DNA of 64,000 nt. Source: Chitinophaga polysaccharea. Its GTDB lineage: Bacteria > Bacteroidota > Bacteroidia > Chitinophagales > Chitinophagaceae. Position 1 is the first letter of the stretch. Each line of letters begins with the position of its first letter. The notes beneath the pieces were generated by a model. That model did not search any database. It saw only the letters and a list, made by a program, of their open reading frames with translations, and was not told the origin of the DNA. The position numbers were made by a program, and so were the translations under genes. The DNA is taken from positions 434,001 through 498,000 of the forward strand of contig NZ_VIWO01000006.1 of NCBI RefSeq assembly GCF_007829335.1. The letters run 5' to 3'. Positions 34,553 to 43,344 of this stretch are shown in pieces.

Positions 34553-34927
34553 TTATTTTTCTACAGACAGCCAATGGCCATGTATATACAATAAGATAAT
34601 AAATATTGCTGCAAAGACAATGTTCAGCGGGCCAAAAAGCAAGAGCTCTCTCGCAATAAAAAATTCAAGTATATTCATGACACCTACCAACACCATTTGC
34701 GACAAGGTACACCATCGTGACTTGATGCCCGATAATACCCACACTGCCATCAATACTTCCAAGAAACCAATCATATGAGTAAGCGGCGAGGCGTATGTTG
34801 GGCCCAGAATCCGTGCTACTATTTGCCCGTGGCGGGGTACCCCATTCAACAATTTACAAAACAGCCCGTTTACAATCCAAACAATGGCGATGCCTATATT
34901 TCCGAACTTATAAATTTGCTCCTTCAT
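34553..34927 (-). CDS. DoxX-like family membrane protein
   Basis: A 124-residue protein with four transmembrane segments (IGIAIVWIVNGLFCKLLNGV, LTHMIGFLEVLMAVWVLSG, MVLVGVMNILEFFIA, LNIVFAAIFIILLYIHGHWL). The WIVNGLxxKLxxxVPRH pattern is typical of DoxX_3/DoxX-like proteins. First gene of an operon with DUF2071, a methyltransferase and a small membrane protein, a set whose joint function is not known to me. Confidence 0.8.
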   Translation of the reverse strand: MKEQIYKFGNIGIAIVWIVNGLFCKLLNGVPRHGQIVARILGPTYASPLTHMIGFLEVLMAVWVLSGIKSRWCTLSQMVLVGVMNILEFFIARELLLFGPLNIVFAAIFIILLYIHGHWLSVEK

Positions 34928-35032
34928 CCTTTTGTACCTTTATAGAAACAGCAGGGGGTTAACCCACACCAAGATAGGATGATTTCGGGGAATTAAAGCC
35001 ATGGTGTATATACCCGGCAGCGAATTGTCATA

Positions 35033-35070
35033 AAACCACGGGGCGCTCCCCGCATCAGCAACGCCCCGTG
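35033..35070 (-). terminator. terminator downstream of the GH32 gene
   Basis: A perfect 9-bp GC-rich stem (35070-35062 with 35045-35037) with a 16-nt loop, followed on the minus strand by TTTTA. It lies 18 bases after the GH32 stop codon. Confidence 0.8.
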
Positions 35071-35087
35071 TTGACCCTCTTCCCGTT

Positions 35088-36587
35088 CTATTTATCCATA
35101 TTCCATACTTTCAGGGTATTCAACTTTACCCCACCATTTTCTGCAAATACTGCACATCCCGTAGCATCTTTGGCGGGAAATATCAACGTAGTCATCACTT
35201 TTTCGCCATCATTTACAAATACTTCCAGCGAAGATTTATCGAGTAATACCTGCAGGCGAATCTTTCCATTGACCGGCTGCACTGACATATGCCGGGTATC
35301 TTTGCCATCGTTGATATACAGCTCCTGGCGTTGCACGTTGTAGCCCACTACTACCCCACTGCCTTTGCTATGCTGCGCTACTTTTACACCAAAATCGCTG
35401 GCCGTGCCCAGGGTAAATGTGGCATCTATCCAGTTAGCATTGGTATTGAACTGCCGGCTATTGCTGATAGGCAGCGCTTGGCTATTCAACGACACATTGT
35501 GCTGTTGCCTTTTTTTAACAGCAGGCAATTTCTCCAGGTAACTATTCAGCACTGCTGCAGGTTGCTGAAATAAACGTGTACCCGCAGGCGTAGTTTTCAG
35601 TTGCAGGTCACGGGGAATGGACATTTGTCCGCGCCAGGGCCAGGTAGCCGTTTCGAAAGGCATCAGCCAACCGATCATCATCTGGCGGTTAGCCGGCAGA
35701 TGATTGTACGGAATAGCGGCGTAAAATGTTTTGCCATAGTCTACAAAGAGCTGCGTTTCGGGAGTATGATCGTTGGTAAAAGTTTTACCATCGAAGTCGC
35801 CGGTAAAATATTGCATACCCGTAGCCGCATCCTGGTTGCCGGACGAAACCATCAGCAACCACTTCTTTTTAGCCGGGTTAGCATCTACGTATAGGGGTGT
35901 GAGTGAGGGGCATTCCCAGATCTTGCGGGCATCGCCCTGTGGTCCGAATTCACTCAGCAGTTGCCAATCCTTCAGGTTCACCGAACCGTAAAACTGCACT
36001 TTGTGTTCAGCAGGTACGGCCACCGTCATCAGCCATTTATGCTGGTCTTCCAGCCAGATCACGCTGGGGTCCCGGAAATCTTTCTTGTGGATATCTACCA
36101 CCGGGTTGTTGGCGTAGTTTGTATAGGTAAGGCCTCCATCGTTGCTGTAAGCAATAAACTGCGACTCCTTTTGCTGCTTAGGCTGATCCGCAGTGTAAAT
36201 GGCCACTATGGGCGCCGTACCATTCTTGCCAAAGCCGCTGCTGTTGTGCTGATCCAATACCGCCGATCCGGAAAATATCCAGGTAGTCGTATCCTTCGTT
36301 TCAATTTCCGGAATGGCTACCGGTAAGTGCTTCCAGTTCACCAGGTCGGTGCTGGTGGCGTGTCCCCAACTCATATGTCCCCATTTATTTTCGAATGGGT
36401 TATGCTGGTAATATAAGTGATAAACGCCATCCAGGTTAATTAATCCATTAGGATCGTTGGTCCAGTTTTTCGCGGGTGTAAAATGATATACAGGACGCCA
36501 TTGTGGCGTGGGTACCGTACTTTCCTGTGCCTGGAGCAGCCCGGGCAACAGTGCCGCCAACAGTAGTGAAAATAGTTTTCTTTTCAT
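35088..36587 (-). CDS. GH32 beta-fructosidase (levanase/inulinase/sucrose hydrolase type)
   Basis: Exported enzyme expected to hydrolyse fructans or sucrose. After a signal peptide (LLLAALLPGLLQAQ) the 499-residue protein shows the catalytic nucleophile motif NWTNDPNG (D45), the transition-state motif FRDP (R172-D173-P174) and the acid/base motif WECP (E225). The common WMNDPNG is WTNDPNG here. A five-bladed propeller and the C-terminal beta-sandwich (LDKSSLEVFVNDGEKVMT) are both present. It follows a truncated SusD gene by 36 bases, marking a former fructan utilization operon. Confidence 0.93.
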   Translation of the reverse strand: MKRKLFSLLLAALLPGLLQAQESTVPTPQWRPVYHFTPAKNWTNDPNGLINLDGVYHLYYQHNPFENKWGHMSWGHATSTDLVNWKHLPVAIPEIETKDTTTWIFSGSAVLDQHNSSGFGKNGTAPIVAIYTADQPKQQKESQFIAYSNDGGLTYTNYANNPVVDIHKKDFRDPSVIWLEDQHKWLMTVAVPAEHKVQFYGSVNLKDWQLLSEFGPQGDARKIWECPSLTPLYVDANPAKKKWLLMVSSGNQDAATGMQYFTGDFDGKTFTNDHTPETQLFVDYGKTFYAAIPYNHLPANRQMMIGWLMPFETATWPWRGQMSIPRDLQLKTTPAGTRLFQQPAAVLNSYLEKLPAVKKRQQHNVSLNSQALPISNSRQFNTNANWIDATFTLGTASDFGVKVAQHSKGSGVVVGYNVQRQELYINDGKDTRHMSVQPVNGKIRLQVLLDKSSLEVFVNDGEKVMTTLIFPAKDATGCAVFAENGGVKLNTLKVWNMDK

Positions 36588-36623
36588 AACAAGATGAATA
36601 TATGAATGAAATCGGTTTACTTA

Positions 36624-37028
36624 TTACCAGCCGGTATTTTGTTTATACAGGCCTTTGCTATAATTGATCTGATTTAAGGGTACCGGCAGGTATTCATCTC
36701 TCCCTTTCTTAAAAGCCGCATCATTTAAATGCGCGCTGCGTGTTTTTTCAACAGCAAAATAAGCATTGAGATAATCGGCTGCAATACCCCAGCGTACGAG
36801 GTCAAAAAACCGGCTGCCCTCCATGGCAAATTCCAGCCGGCGTTCCCAGCGCAGGGCCTTGCGGGCAAAGTCTTGCGTCCTGGTACAATTTACGCCCGGC
36901 TGATAAACGCCTATTTTATAATTAGAGGTAAAGCTGCCATTGGACTGTTTTAACTGGGCAGTGCTGTTCCCGGCTCTTTCCCGGATGCGGTTTATCAGCG
37001 GCAGGGCTTCCGTCGGGCGTCTGTGCAT
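36624..37028 (-). pseudogene. SusD/RagB C-terminal remnant
   Basis: Only the last 134 residues of a SusD-type glycan-binding lipoprotein remain: ALPLINRIRERAG, ALRWERRLEFAMEGSRFFDL, VRWG and the final INYSKGLYKQNTGW, all standard SusD C-terminal signatures. Intact SusD proteins have 500-650 residues. Upstream of the residual ATG the same frame contains stops, and the next 90 bases belong to neither this gene nor the adjoining T9SS fragment, so a deletion junction lies near 37030-37115. The partner SusC gene is absent. Confidence 0.85.
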
Positions 37029-37118
37029 AGTTATTTACCTTATTGCGCTGTGCAAATGCTATGAAAATATTATACCAGGCCGCAGGCAACAAGAAAGTTT
37101 GAGCAAAGTCCAGCTACG

Positions 37119-37400
37119 ATGGTAGTGGCCGACAATAAATTAAATACGCATCCTACGCTGGATTTCACCACTTCTGTATATCTAAATCCTTCCGGTAACG
37201 TGTTTAATGTAAGGTTGACTTCTGCTTCCAAAGCCCCGGCACTGCTTACGATTGTTAATAATGCCGGCAACACTGTTTATTCTACCCGGATAAATGCTGG
37301 CGCCTTTTATCAACTTGGCCAACATCTGAAACCTGGTATTTATTATATCAATATCCAACAAGGCACGCAAAGCAAGACCATGAAAGTGGTAAAACAATAA
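37119..37400 (+). pseudogene. T9SS sorting-domain fragment of a lost exported protein
   Basis: A 93-residue product equals a type IX secretion C-terminal sorting domain alone: VYLNPSGNVFNVRLTSASKA, NNAGNTVYSTRINAGAFYQL and LKPGIYYINIQQGTQSKTMK. No signal peptide or catalytic body precedes it; a sorting domain without cargo and export signal is not functional. The frame stays open for about 60 bases upstream of the ATG before the deletion junction. It is the surviving 3' end of a larger gene. Confidence 0.7.
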
Positions 37401-37460
37401 TGTGCTTTACGTAAAGAGAGCGCCTTTTAAATGTGCGTTATCTTTAGCTGATCTCTTCTC

Positions 37461-37507
37461 AATAAACAGGCAGCTGCTTCAGGTTTTGAAGCAGCTGCTT
37501 GTTTATT
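37461..37507. terminator. strong hairpin between the T9SS fragment and the ROK gene
   Basis: An inverted repeat of 20 paired bases with one mismatch (37461-37481 with 37487-37507) flanked by AATAAACA/TGTTTATT. It sits 21 bases past the stop codon of the convergent ROK gene and can terminate in both directions. Confidence 0.75.
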
Positions 37508-37527
37508 GATACAATAAGTAAACGTGA

Positions 37528-38721
37528 TTATACTTTATACAGTTGGGGGGAATCGAAATGTTCCATCACCAGGGCGGCGGCGCCGAGCCGTTCTGCTGCA
37601 TATCCGAGTGGCGATACCATTAGTTCTATACTTTCAGCTATTTTAGGTATGCAATTTTCATTTAGTGCATGTTGTACGGGGGCCAACCATAGCTTTCCGG
37701 CCAGGGTTCCTCTTCCACTCAATATGATCCGGTTCGGATTCAATACGTGTATCAGTATGGCGATCCCTCTTCCGATGTGGTAACCTGCCTGCGACAATAA
37801 TTCCACGGCATATTTATCTCCTTTGTTGGCGGCGGCCATTATTTTGCGGAAGGCTTCATCGCGGCTTTCCATCGACAGGCCTTTCATCACTGTGGGTCGG
37901 CCTTCCTGTATGCCTGCTACTGCTTTTTCTGCGATAACAGAAAGGGAGGTTTCTGTTTCCAGGCATCCCATTTTACCGCAACTGCAAATCTTGTTGTTGG
38001 TGAACAATGGTATGTGACTGAATTCACCGGCAAATCCGTTTTCACCGCGGAAAAGGCGGCCATCGAGCACCATGCCGAGACCGATTCCCCAGCCAATGTT
38101 GATGACCAGCGCGTTTTGTTTGCCGCGCGCTGCACCGAGTTTCCATTCGGCCAACGCCACCAGGCTGGAATCGTTGTCGATAATCACCGGTAAACCGGTC
38201 TGCGCCTGGAGGTATTTATTGATGCTGGAAAAATCGGTATTAAAAAATGAATAGTTAATGCCTTTCTTCACATCTACAAATCCAGGCATTCCGATACCAA
38301 TACCTGCAAATTGTTCCCGGGGGATTGAGGATCGGTCGATGAATGCTTTCAGTTCCTCGCCAAGGATGTTGATGGCCTTCGGATGCGCTGACAGGTCGAG
38401 TTGTACCAGGTGTTCTTCTCCGATCATGTTATTGTGCATATCCATGATGCTGATGCTGGTCACAAACTGGTCCATCGCTACCGCGAGGATATACATGAAA
38501 TCCGGTTTTATGGAATACATCTGCGGGCGGCGGCCACCAGTAGACATGGCATAGCCGGATTCGAGCACTAGCCCGCTTTCCACCAGTTCATACAATGCCC
38601 TGGTAGTATGCGGCAGACTTTTGCCGGTGAGTACGCTCAAATCGGCACAAGAGAGCTCTCTCTTGAAGTACAGCTGCTTTAATAACGTCTTTTTGTAAAC
38701 TTCCTGGCGATCAGGCACCAT
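37528..38721 (-). CDS. ROK family transcriptional regulator / sugar kinase-like protein
   Basis: A 397-residue NagC/XylR-type ROK protein. The N-terminal winged helix (YKKTLLKQLYFKRELSCADL, SVLTGKSLPHTTRALYEL) should bind DNA, and the C-terminal part is a sugar-kinase fold with GIGIGMPGFVD and INIGWGIGLGMVLDG. The zinc motif is complete: H236 with C246, C248 and C253 (CSCGKMGCLE). Presumably a sugar-responsive repressor. Its closest metabolic neighbour is the decayed fructan locus, so it may have been that locus' regulator. Confidence 0.88.
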   Translation of the reverse strand: MVPDRQEVYKKTLLKQLYFKRELSCADLSVLTGKSLPHTTRALYELVESGLVLESGYAMSTGGRRPQMYSIKPDFMYILAVAMDQFVTSISIMDMHNNMIGEEHLVQLDLSAHPKAINILGEELKAFIDRSSIPREQFAGIGIGMPGFVDVKKGINYSFFNTDFSSINKYLQAQTGLPVIIDNDSSLVALAEWKLGAARGKQNALVINIGWGIGLGMVLDGRLFRGENGFAGEFSHIPLFTNNKICSCGKMGCLETETSLSVIAEKAVAGIQEGRPTVMKGLSMESRDEAFRKIMAAANKGDKYAVELLSQAGYHIGRGIAILIHVLNPNRIILSGRGTLAGKLWLAPVQHALNENCIPKIAESIELMVSPLGYAAERLGAAALVMEHFDSPQLYKV

Positions 38722-38958
38722 CTAGATTTATTGTTTGCTTTGGCTTAAATCTACATCAAATAATAACAAGTGAAACAGCACGATCAAATGACTGTACATT
38801 CAAGATAACCAAACTTTCTTAAATTCTACGATACTTTTATGAAAATTTTAATTAGTCTGATATAATTATCATGTAAATGGATAAACATTTAAAATAACTG
38901 TTAATTTTGTATTATAAAAAAGAGAGGCTTAAGGTATGGTAATTGTGGCCTCACAGGT

Positions 38959-39156
38959 ATGCCTTCTACCGTTGTAGCCCATATGGATTATCATGCTACA
39001 GAGCATATCCTGCGGATCGTATTTGTATCCGGGATGATATACGATTACAGAGAAGTACCGGAAACCGTATACCAGGCCATGAAATCAGCCACTTCCAAAG
39101 GCACTTTTCTCAATAAATATATAAAGGGTCATTACATGTTTACCAAAGTCAAATGA
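38959..39156 (+). CDS. KTSC domain protein
   Basis: A 65-residue protein matching the KTSC domain: HMDYHATEHILRIVFVSGMI followed by YDYREVPETVYQAM and FLNKYIKGHYMF. KTSC domains are small folds sometimes fused to lysyl-tRNA synthetase-like or phage proteins, with no known stand-alone function. TAATTTTG at 38902-38909 could be its -7 element. Confidence 0.8.
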   Translation: MPSTVVAHMDYHATEHILRIVFVSGMIYDYREVPETVYQAMKSATSKGTFLNKYIKGHYMFTKVK

Positions 39157-39174
39157 CGCGGTAGGTGTTCACGA

Positions 39175-42078
39175 TCAATCAGCTTTTGCTTCGGCAAATT
39201 CATTCAGGAAATCCGATATTGATAATGCCGTGGGTAAGTTGAGTTTCTTTCTTAAGCGGTAACGCTTAATTTCCACGCCACGCACTGAAATAGCCATCAG
39301 CTGGGCAATTTCTTTGCTGGATAGCTTCAGTTGCAGGTAAGCGCATACTTTAAGATCTGTAGGCGTCAATGCCGGGAATGCGGCTTTCAGCTTCTTCAGG
39401 AAGTTGTTGTTAATAGCATCGAAATGAGCAGCGAACTGTTCCCAGTTATCATTATTTTTCTCCACATCATTTAATAATCCCAGTGCATTTTTTATCTCCG
39501 GGTTATTGCCATTTTTCTTATACACTGCTGCCAGGATATCTTTTACTTTTACCAGCGCATCGCCTCTTTCTACCAGGTGCATGGAAGCATCTGCCAGGGC
39601 ATTGTTTTTAAAGTGTATTTCGCTGGCCAGTTTCTCGTTTTGCAGTTTAATGATTTCCTTTTCATTCTTTTCCAGCTCCAGCTGGTATATGTATTTCAGG
39701 CGTTGCTGCTCTTCATCGAAACGTTGCTGCTGTCTGCGCAGGCTTCTCTCCTGCCAGCGATTCACCAGGTAAAGGAGTCCCAGGAACAATGCTACGTATA
39801 ACAGGTAGGCCCAGGTTGTTTTGTACCACGCGGGCCTTACCACAAAGCTATAGTTCACCACGTCCGATTCATGCCCGAGATTATCGTGTGCTTTTATTTT
39901 GAAAACATATTTACCGTCCGGCAAATTGGTATAGTCCTTTTCTGATTTCGCCGACCAGGCCGACCACTGGTGATCATATCCTTCCAGCTGGTAGCTGTAT
40001 TCGATGTTGTTTTGCAGTCCATAGGCGGGGGAACTATATTCAAAATGAAAGGAATTATAATTTTTTGGCAGAGAAAAAATTTCCTGTTCATCCTGGTAAT
40101 AGCCCGTTGCATTGCGTTGGTGGAAGTAGCCGCCAAAAAGAATACTGTCGGACTTTCCAATGGTTTTCACCTGGCCTAGCAATACCTTTACCACCTGCTT
40201 ATTCGTGGTATATTTCTCATAGTTCAGGTGGATCATTCCTTTTTCGGAACTGATGAAAATATTCTCTTTATTAAAGGGATAAATATTTTCGAAGCCCAGC
40301 AGGATTTTGCCTGTCAGCTCCGGTATCCAGGTAATGGCAAAGGATTTATTCCCGGAGGGCTGGTGAAAGTTGACCACCCCGATGGTTTTACCGCTGCAAA
40401 ACCAGATGTTGCCTTCCGCATCTTCACTCAGATAGCGTATTTCCATATTACCGAATATGGGCGTGAGGAATGCGGAGGGGATAAACCGGCCGGTAGCGGC
40501 ATCAAACTCATATATCCCTTTGCTGGTAGCAAATACTACCCGGTTTTTGATTTTAAACACATAGTTGCCCAGGGCAGAAGGCAGGCCGGCGCTATCCGTA
40601 AGAAGCCGGGAGCTGATAGCTTTACCATCTGTCGACAACTGTAATTTATACACGCCGCGGTAAGGGTGTGAAGCCCAGATGGTGTTATTATTATCTATTT
40701 CCAGGAAGCGCAGCGATTCTGAAATGCCTTCCAGTTGTTCTGCGTCGGTGAATTTGTTTTGGTTAAAGGCCAGCATCCGGATGCCGGTGTACGTGCCAAC
40801 GAGGATATTGTGGGCTGGAAACACCGATGAAACAGGTTTAAACAACCAGGCGCCTGTGTTGTCAGACAAGGTAACACTGCTATGATCCCGGAGCAGGGCA
40901 GCGCCGCCATGTTGTGCCATCAGTATCTGATTATTCACTTCATCGAGGCGCCATACCTCTGATTTGCTGTTTTTAACATGGGTAAAATCTCCTTTGGAGA
41001 AACTAAGATCGCCGGAAGTGGTAGCCAGTGGCACATACCAGGCTCCATCGGTGGTACCGATATACAGTTCATTATTAAATATGCGGGCACTATGTCCGGA
41101 TACCTCATTGTTTTTATTGGGGGCAATGTATTTAATGGCTGCATTATAGGCGATAAAGCTGATCCCGTTATTAAGACCCGTCCACAGGTTTTGGTTTTTA
41201 TCGAGAAATATGCTGATGACGTCATTATTCTGCAATCCTTCTACACGGGAAATCTTTTGTATAATCTGCCCATTCAGATCAAAAATTATACAGCCATCAG
41301 CCGAGGTGCCAGCTACCAATCCCGTGGTATTAATCCGGGCGGCTGTATTAATATTGCTGCCGGCAATAAAGGGTTGATGCTTCACGATAACATCGCGATA
41401 TAAAAAATACAGGCCATCCCTTTGGGTACTGATCAACAGGCTGTCGTTCCCTATATCCACCATTCCTGATATCAGCAGGTTATTCATTTTGGGGCCGGTA
41501 TTTACAGGTAGCCATTCCTGCTGTTTAAACGCCATGAGCCCATTACGCTTATCCTGCGCATATAACTTATCGCCTACCCGTTTGAGGTACATCCATTCAT
41601 TGGGATATACCCTGATGGTATTGTTGCGGTATTCGAAGATGCGGTCCGATGCCTGGAAGAAGATAGATTCTTTATAGATCTCCACCTTCCAGATATCGGC
41701 AAACTTATTATAAGCGGCCGGTACCAGGTTTCTGAGAGAGGTGTAAACAAGATTACCGTTGGCGCCGGGCGTAAAATAGCCGATTTCGCCCTGCCCGCCG
41801 GCATAAATGCGGTCGGTACTATCTATGGCCAGCGCACGAACGATCGTTTTGTTGGGCAATGCGTACACTTTCCAGTGACTGCCATCATAGGTGAGCATCC
41901 CCTCGTTGTTGGCGAAATACATCATGCCCCTGCTATCCTGTTTAATGTCCCAGGTTTGAGTACCTGCGTGATAATCGTTTTTGCTGTAATTAATCATCTG
42001 GGGCAATCCAATCGTGTTTTGCCCGGCTACCGGCAAACAGGCGATGACCCACAAAAAAAACAACCACACTGGTTTCAT
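39175..42078 (-). CDS. triple-tyrosine motif sensor with LuxR-type HTH domain
   Basis: A 967-residue one-component membrane regulator. It has a signal peptide (WLFFLWVIACLPVAGQ) and a periplasmic two-component-regulator propeller with repeats such as WDIKQDSRGMMYFANNEG and NNDVISIFLDKNQNLWTGLN. A Y_Y_Y domain (NIEYSYQLEGYDHQWSAWS) follows, then one transmembrane helix (TWAYLLYVALFLGLLYLVNR), a coiled coil and a C-terminal LuxR helix-turn-helix (TPTDLKVCAYLQLKLSSKEI onward). Such proteins usually sit next to the SusC/SusD genes they control; here none is adjacent. Confidence 0.92.
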   Translation of the reverse strand: MKPVWLFFLWVIACLPVAGQNTIGLPQMINYSKNDYHAGTQTWDIKQDSRGMMYFANNEGMLTYDGSHWKVYALPNKTIVRALAIDSTDRIYAGGQGEIGYFTPGANGNLVYTSLRNLVPAAYNKFADIWKVEIYKESIFFQASDRIFEYRNNTIRVYPNEWMYLKRVGDKLYAQDKRNGLMAFKQQEWLPVNTGPKMNNLLISGMVDIGNDSLLISTQRDGLYFLYRDVIVKHQPFIAGSNINTAARINTTGLVAGTSADGCIIFDLNGQIIQKISRVEGLQNNDVISIFLDKNQNLWTGLNNGISFIAYNAAIKYIAPNKNNEVSGHSARIFNNELYIGTTDGAWYVPLATTSGDLSFSKGDFTHVKNSKSEVWRLDEVNNQILMAQHGGAALLRDHSSVTLSDNTGAWLFKPVSSVFPAHNILVGTYTGIRMLAFNQNKFTDAEQLEGISESLRFLEIDNNNTIWASHPYRGVYKLQLSTDGKAISSRLLTDSAGLPSALGNYVFKIKNRVVFATSKGIYEFDAATGRFIPSAFLTPIFGNMEIRYLSEDAEGNIWFCSGKTIGVVNFHQPSGNKSFAITWIPELTGKILLGFENIYPFNKENIFISSEKGMIHLNYEKYTTNKQVVKVLLGQVKTIGKSDSILFGGYFHQRNATGYYQDEQEIFSLPKNYNSFHFEYSSPAYGLQNNIEYSYQLEGYDHQWSAWSAKSEKDYTNLPDGKYVFKIKAHDNLGHESDVVNYSFVVRPAWYKTTWAYLLYVALFLGLLYLVNRWQERSLRRQQQRFDEEQQRLKYIYQLELEKNEKEIIKLQNEKLASEIHFKNNALADASMHLVERGDALVKVKDILAAVYKKNGNNPEIKNALGLLNDVEKNNDNWEQFAAHFDAINNNFLKKLKAAFPALTPTDLKVCAYLQLKLSSKEIAQLMAISVRGVEIKRYRLRKKLNLPTALSISDFLNEFAEAKAD

Positions 42079-42090
42079 AAACAGGAGTTA

Positions 42091-42171
42091 GATGTTGTGA
42101 TGTAGTAATGATGTAGTCTAAATTTATTAATAATCAATCAGGTATGCAAATATGATGAAATATAGATGTAG
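42091..42171. repeat. GATGTAGT direct repeats upstream of the triple-tyrosine regulator
   Basis: The motif GATGTAGT occurs three times (near 42099, 42109 and 42164) plus one variant GATGTTGT (near 42091), all on the plus strand directly upstream of the regulator gene. Spacing of the first copies is about 10 bases, one helical turn. Possible binding sites for autoregulation; not proven. Confidence 0.45.
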
Positions 42172-42190
42172 TCAGAAAGTTGGCTGGACA

Positions 42191-42337
42191 TTACTGACTG
42201 CGTAATTTTAGCGTCATCCGGCTTTCACCATTGCTTTCATAGAAACAGATGATGTGGGTTTCAGATACAACGGGTCTCCGGCATTTGCCTGACTGGGAGA
42301 TGCTGCCTGTACCGATGCGGGTATTGGCAGTATTTTC
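42191..42337 (-). pseudogene. possible C-terminal remnant of an exported or catabolic protein
   Basis: A startless minus-strand frame of about 47 codons ends with HIICFYESNGESRMTLKLRS and TAA at 42193-42191. The end reads like the terminal beta-sandwich of a glycosidase, but it is short and may be chance. It lies in the spacer between the triple-tyrosine regulator and the rhomboid gene. Confidence 0.2.
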
Positions 42338-42360
42338 TCAGGTAAAGGCCGGAGGCCTCT

Positions 42361-43203
42361 TTATTTTATCTGTTGTGAATATCTTTCAAGTTTCTCTCTT
42401 TCAGCTTTAGACAGGCTGTTGATCCCCTTTTGATGGATCTTCTCTAAAATAGCATCGAGTTCCTTCTGTCGGTTGGCCCTCTCAAAAACATACCTGTCGT
42501 CGATATCTCCCACCACGTGATGTTGTTTGTAGAAGAAATTATCCACCAGGAGTATATGGGGCTTAGAGATAATGACATACATAAAAAAAATGCAGGGCAC
42601 TATAATGGTGATACAGGTAGCCAGGTTGGCCAGCATAGCCTGTGGCGCTATGATTGCGGCCAGGCCCATACCTACCAAAGCGCCGCCGAGATGGGCATCA
42701 TGCCCTATATTATCCCGGCGGGAGGTAATACCGTAGATCGCGTAACCCGTATACAAAATACCATAGAGCCAGCCAGGTATAGCCAGGAGGCCAAAGAAGC
42801 TTACTTCCATACCCGGGAACAGCGCAATGCAAGCGAAGATAACCCCACATATTGCCCCGGAGGCCCCAACGGAACTATAATCGCCCGTATGCCGGTGTAT
42901 CAACAGCGATAGTAAGTCGCCCCCGACCAGGCTTCCGAAATAGATCAGCAAAAAGGCGCCTGCTCCCAGGTCGGCCTCCAGCAGCCAGCTAAAGGCCAGC
43001 AATGACAACATGTTAAAGATCAGGTGTTGCCAGTTGACATGGAGAAAGCCGGAAGTCACCACCCGGTAATACTCCTTAAACAACAATATCCTTTCTACCC
43101 TGAAAGCGTATTTATCGAAGAAAGCGCGGTTTTTAAATCCTTTTATGGAGAAAATGACGTTGGCGATGGTAATGACCAGGCTTATCATTCCGGTGTTATT
43201 CAT
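42361..43203 (-). CDS. rhomboid family intramembrane serine protease (second copy)
   Basis: A 280-residue membrane protease. Motifs are HVNWQHLIFNMLSLLAF, the catalytic serine in SVGASGAICG (about residue 114) and the catalytic histidine in HDAHLGGALVGMG. Compared with the first rhomboid of this window it has a shorter N-terminus but the same kind of C-terminal tail (LDAILEKIHQKGINSLSKAE). It is transcribed divergently from the exported protein pair at 43.3 kb. Substrates unknown. Confidence 0.87.
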   Translation of the reverse strand: MNNTGMISLVITIANVIFSIKGFKNRAFFDKYAFRVERILLFKEYYRVVTSGFLHVNWQHLIFNMLSLLAFSWLLEADLGAGAFLLIYFGSLVGGDLLSLLIHRHTGDYSSVGASGAICGVIFACIALFPGMEVSFFGLLAIPGWLYGILYTGYAIYGITSRRDNIGHDAHLGGALVGMGLAAIIAPQAMLANLATCITIIVPCIFFMYVIISKPHILLVDNFFYKQHHVVGDIDDRYVFERANRQKELDAILEKIHQKGINSLSKAEREKLERYSQQIK

Positions 43204-43344
43204 GGATCAGGGAATTTTTTATGGGTCTGATGTCGGGTATATAAGTGACATGTAAAATACTTAAAATACATCAAAATTTGCGCTAGATAACAAGGAGGTT
43301 ATGTCGAAAAAACCATCTAGCTTTAAGGTACACTTCTTTACTCC

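Noticed and set aside
37119..37400. A complete small T9SS protein
   Set aside because: It lacks a signal peptide and cargo domain and sits at a deletion junction.
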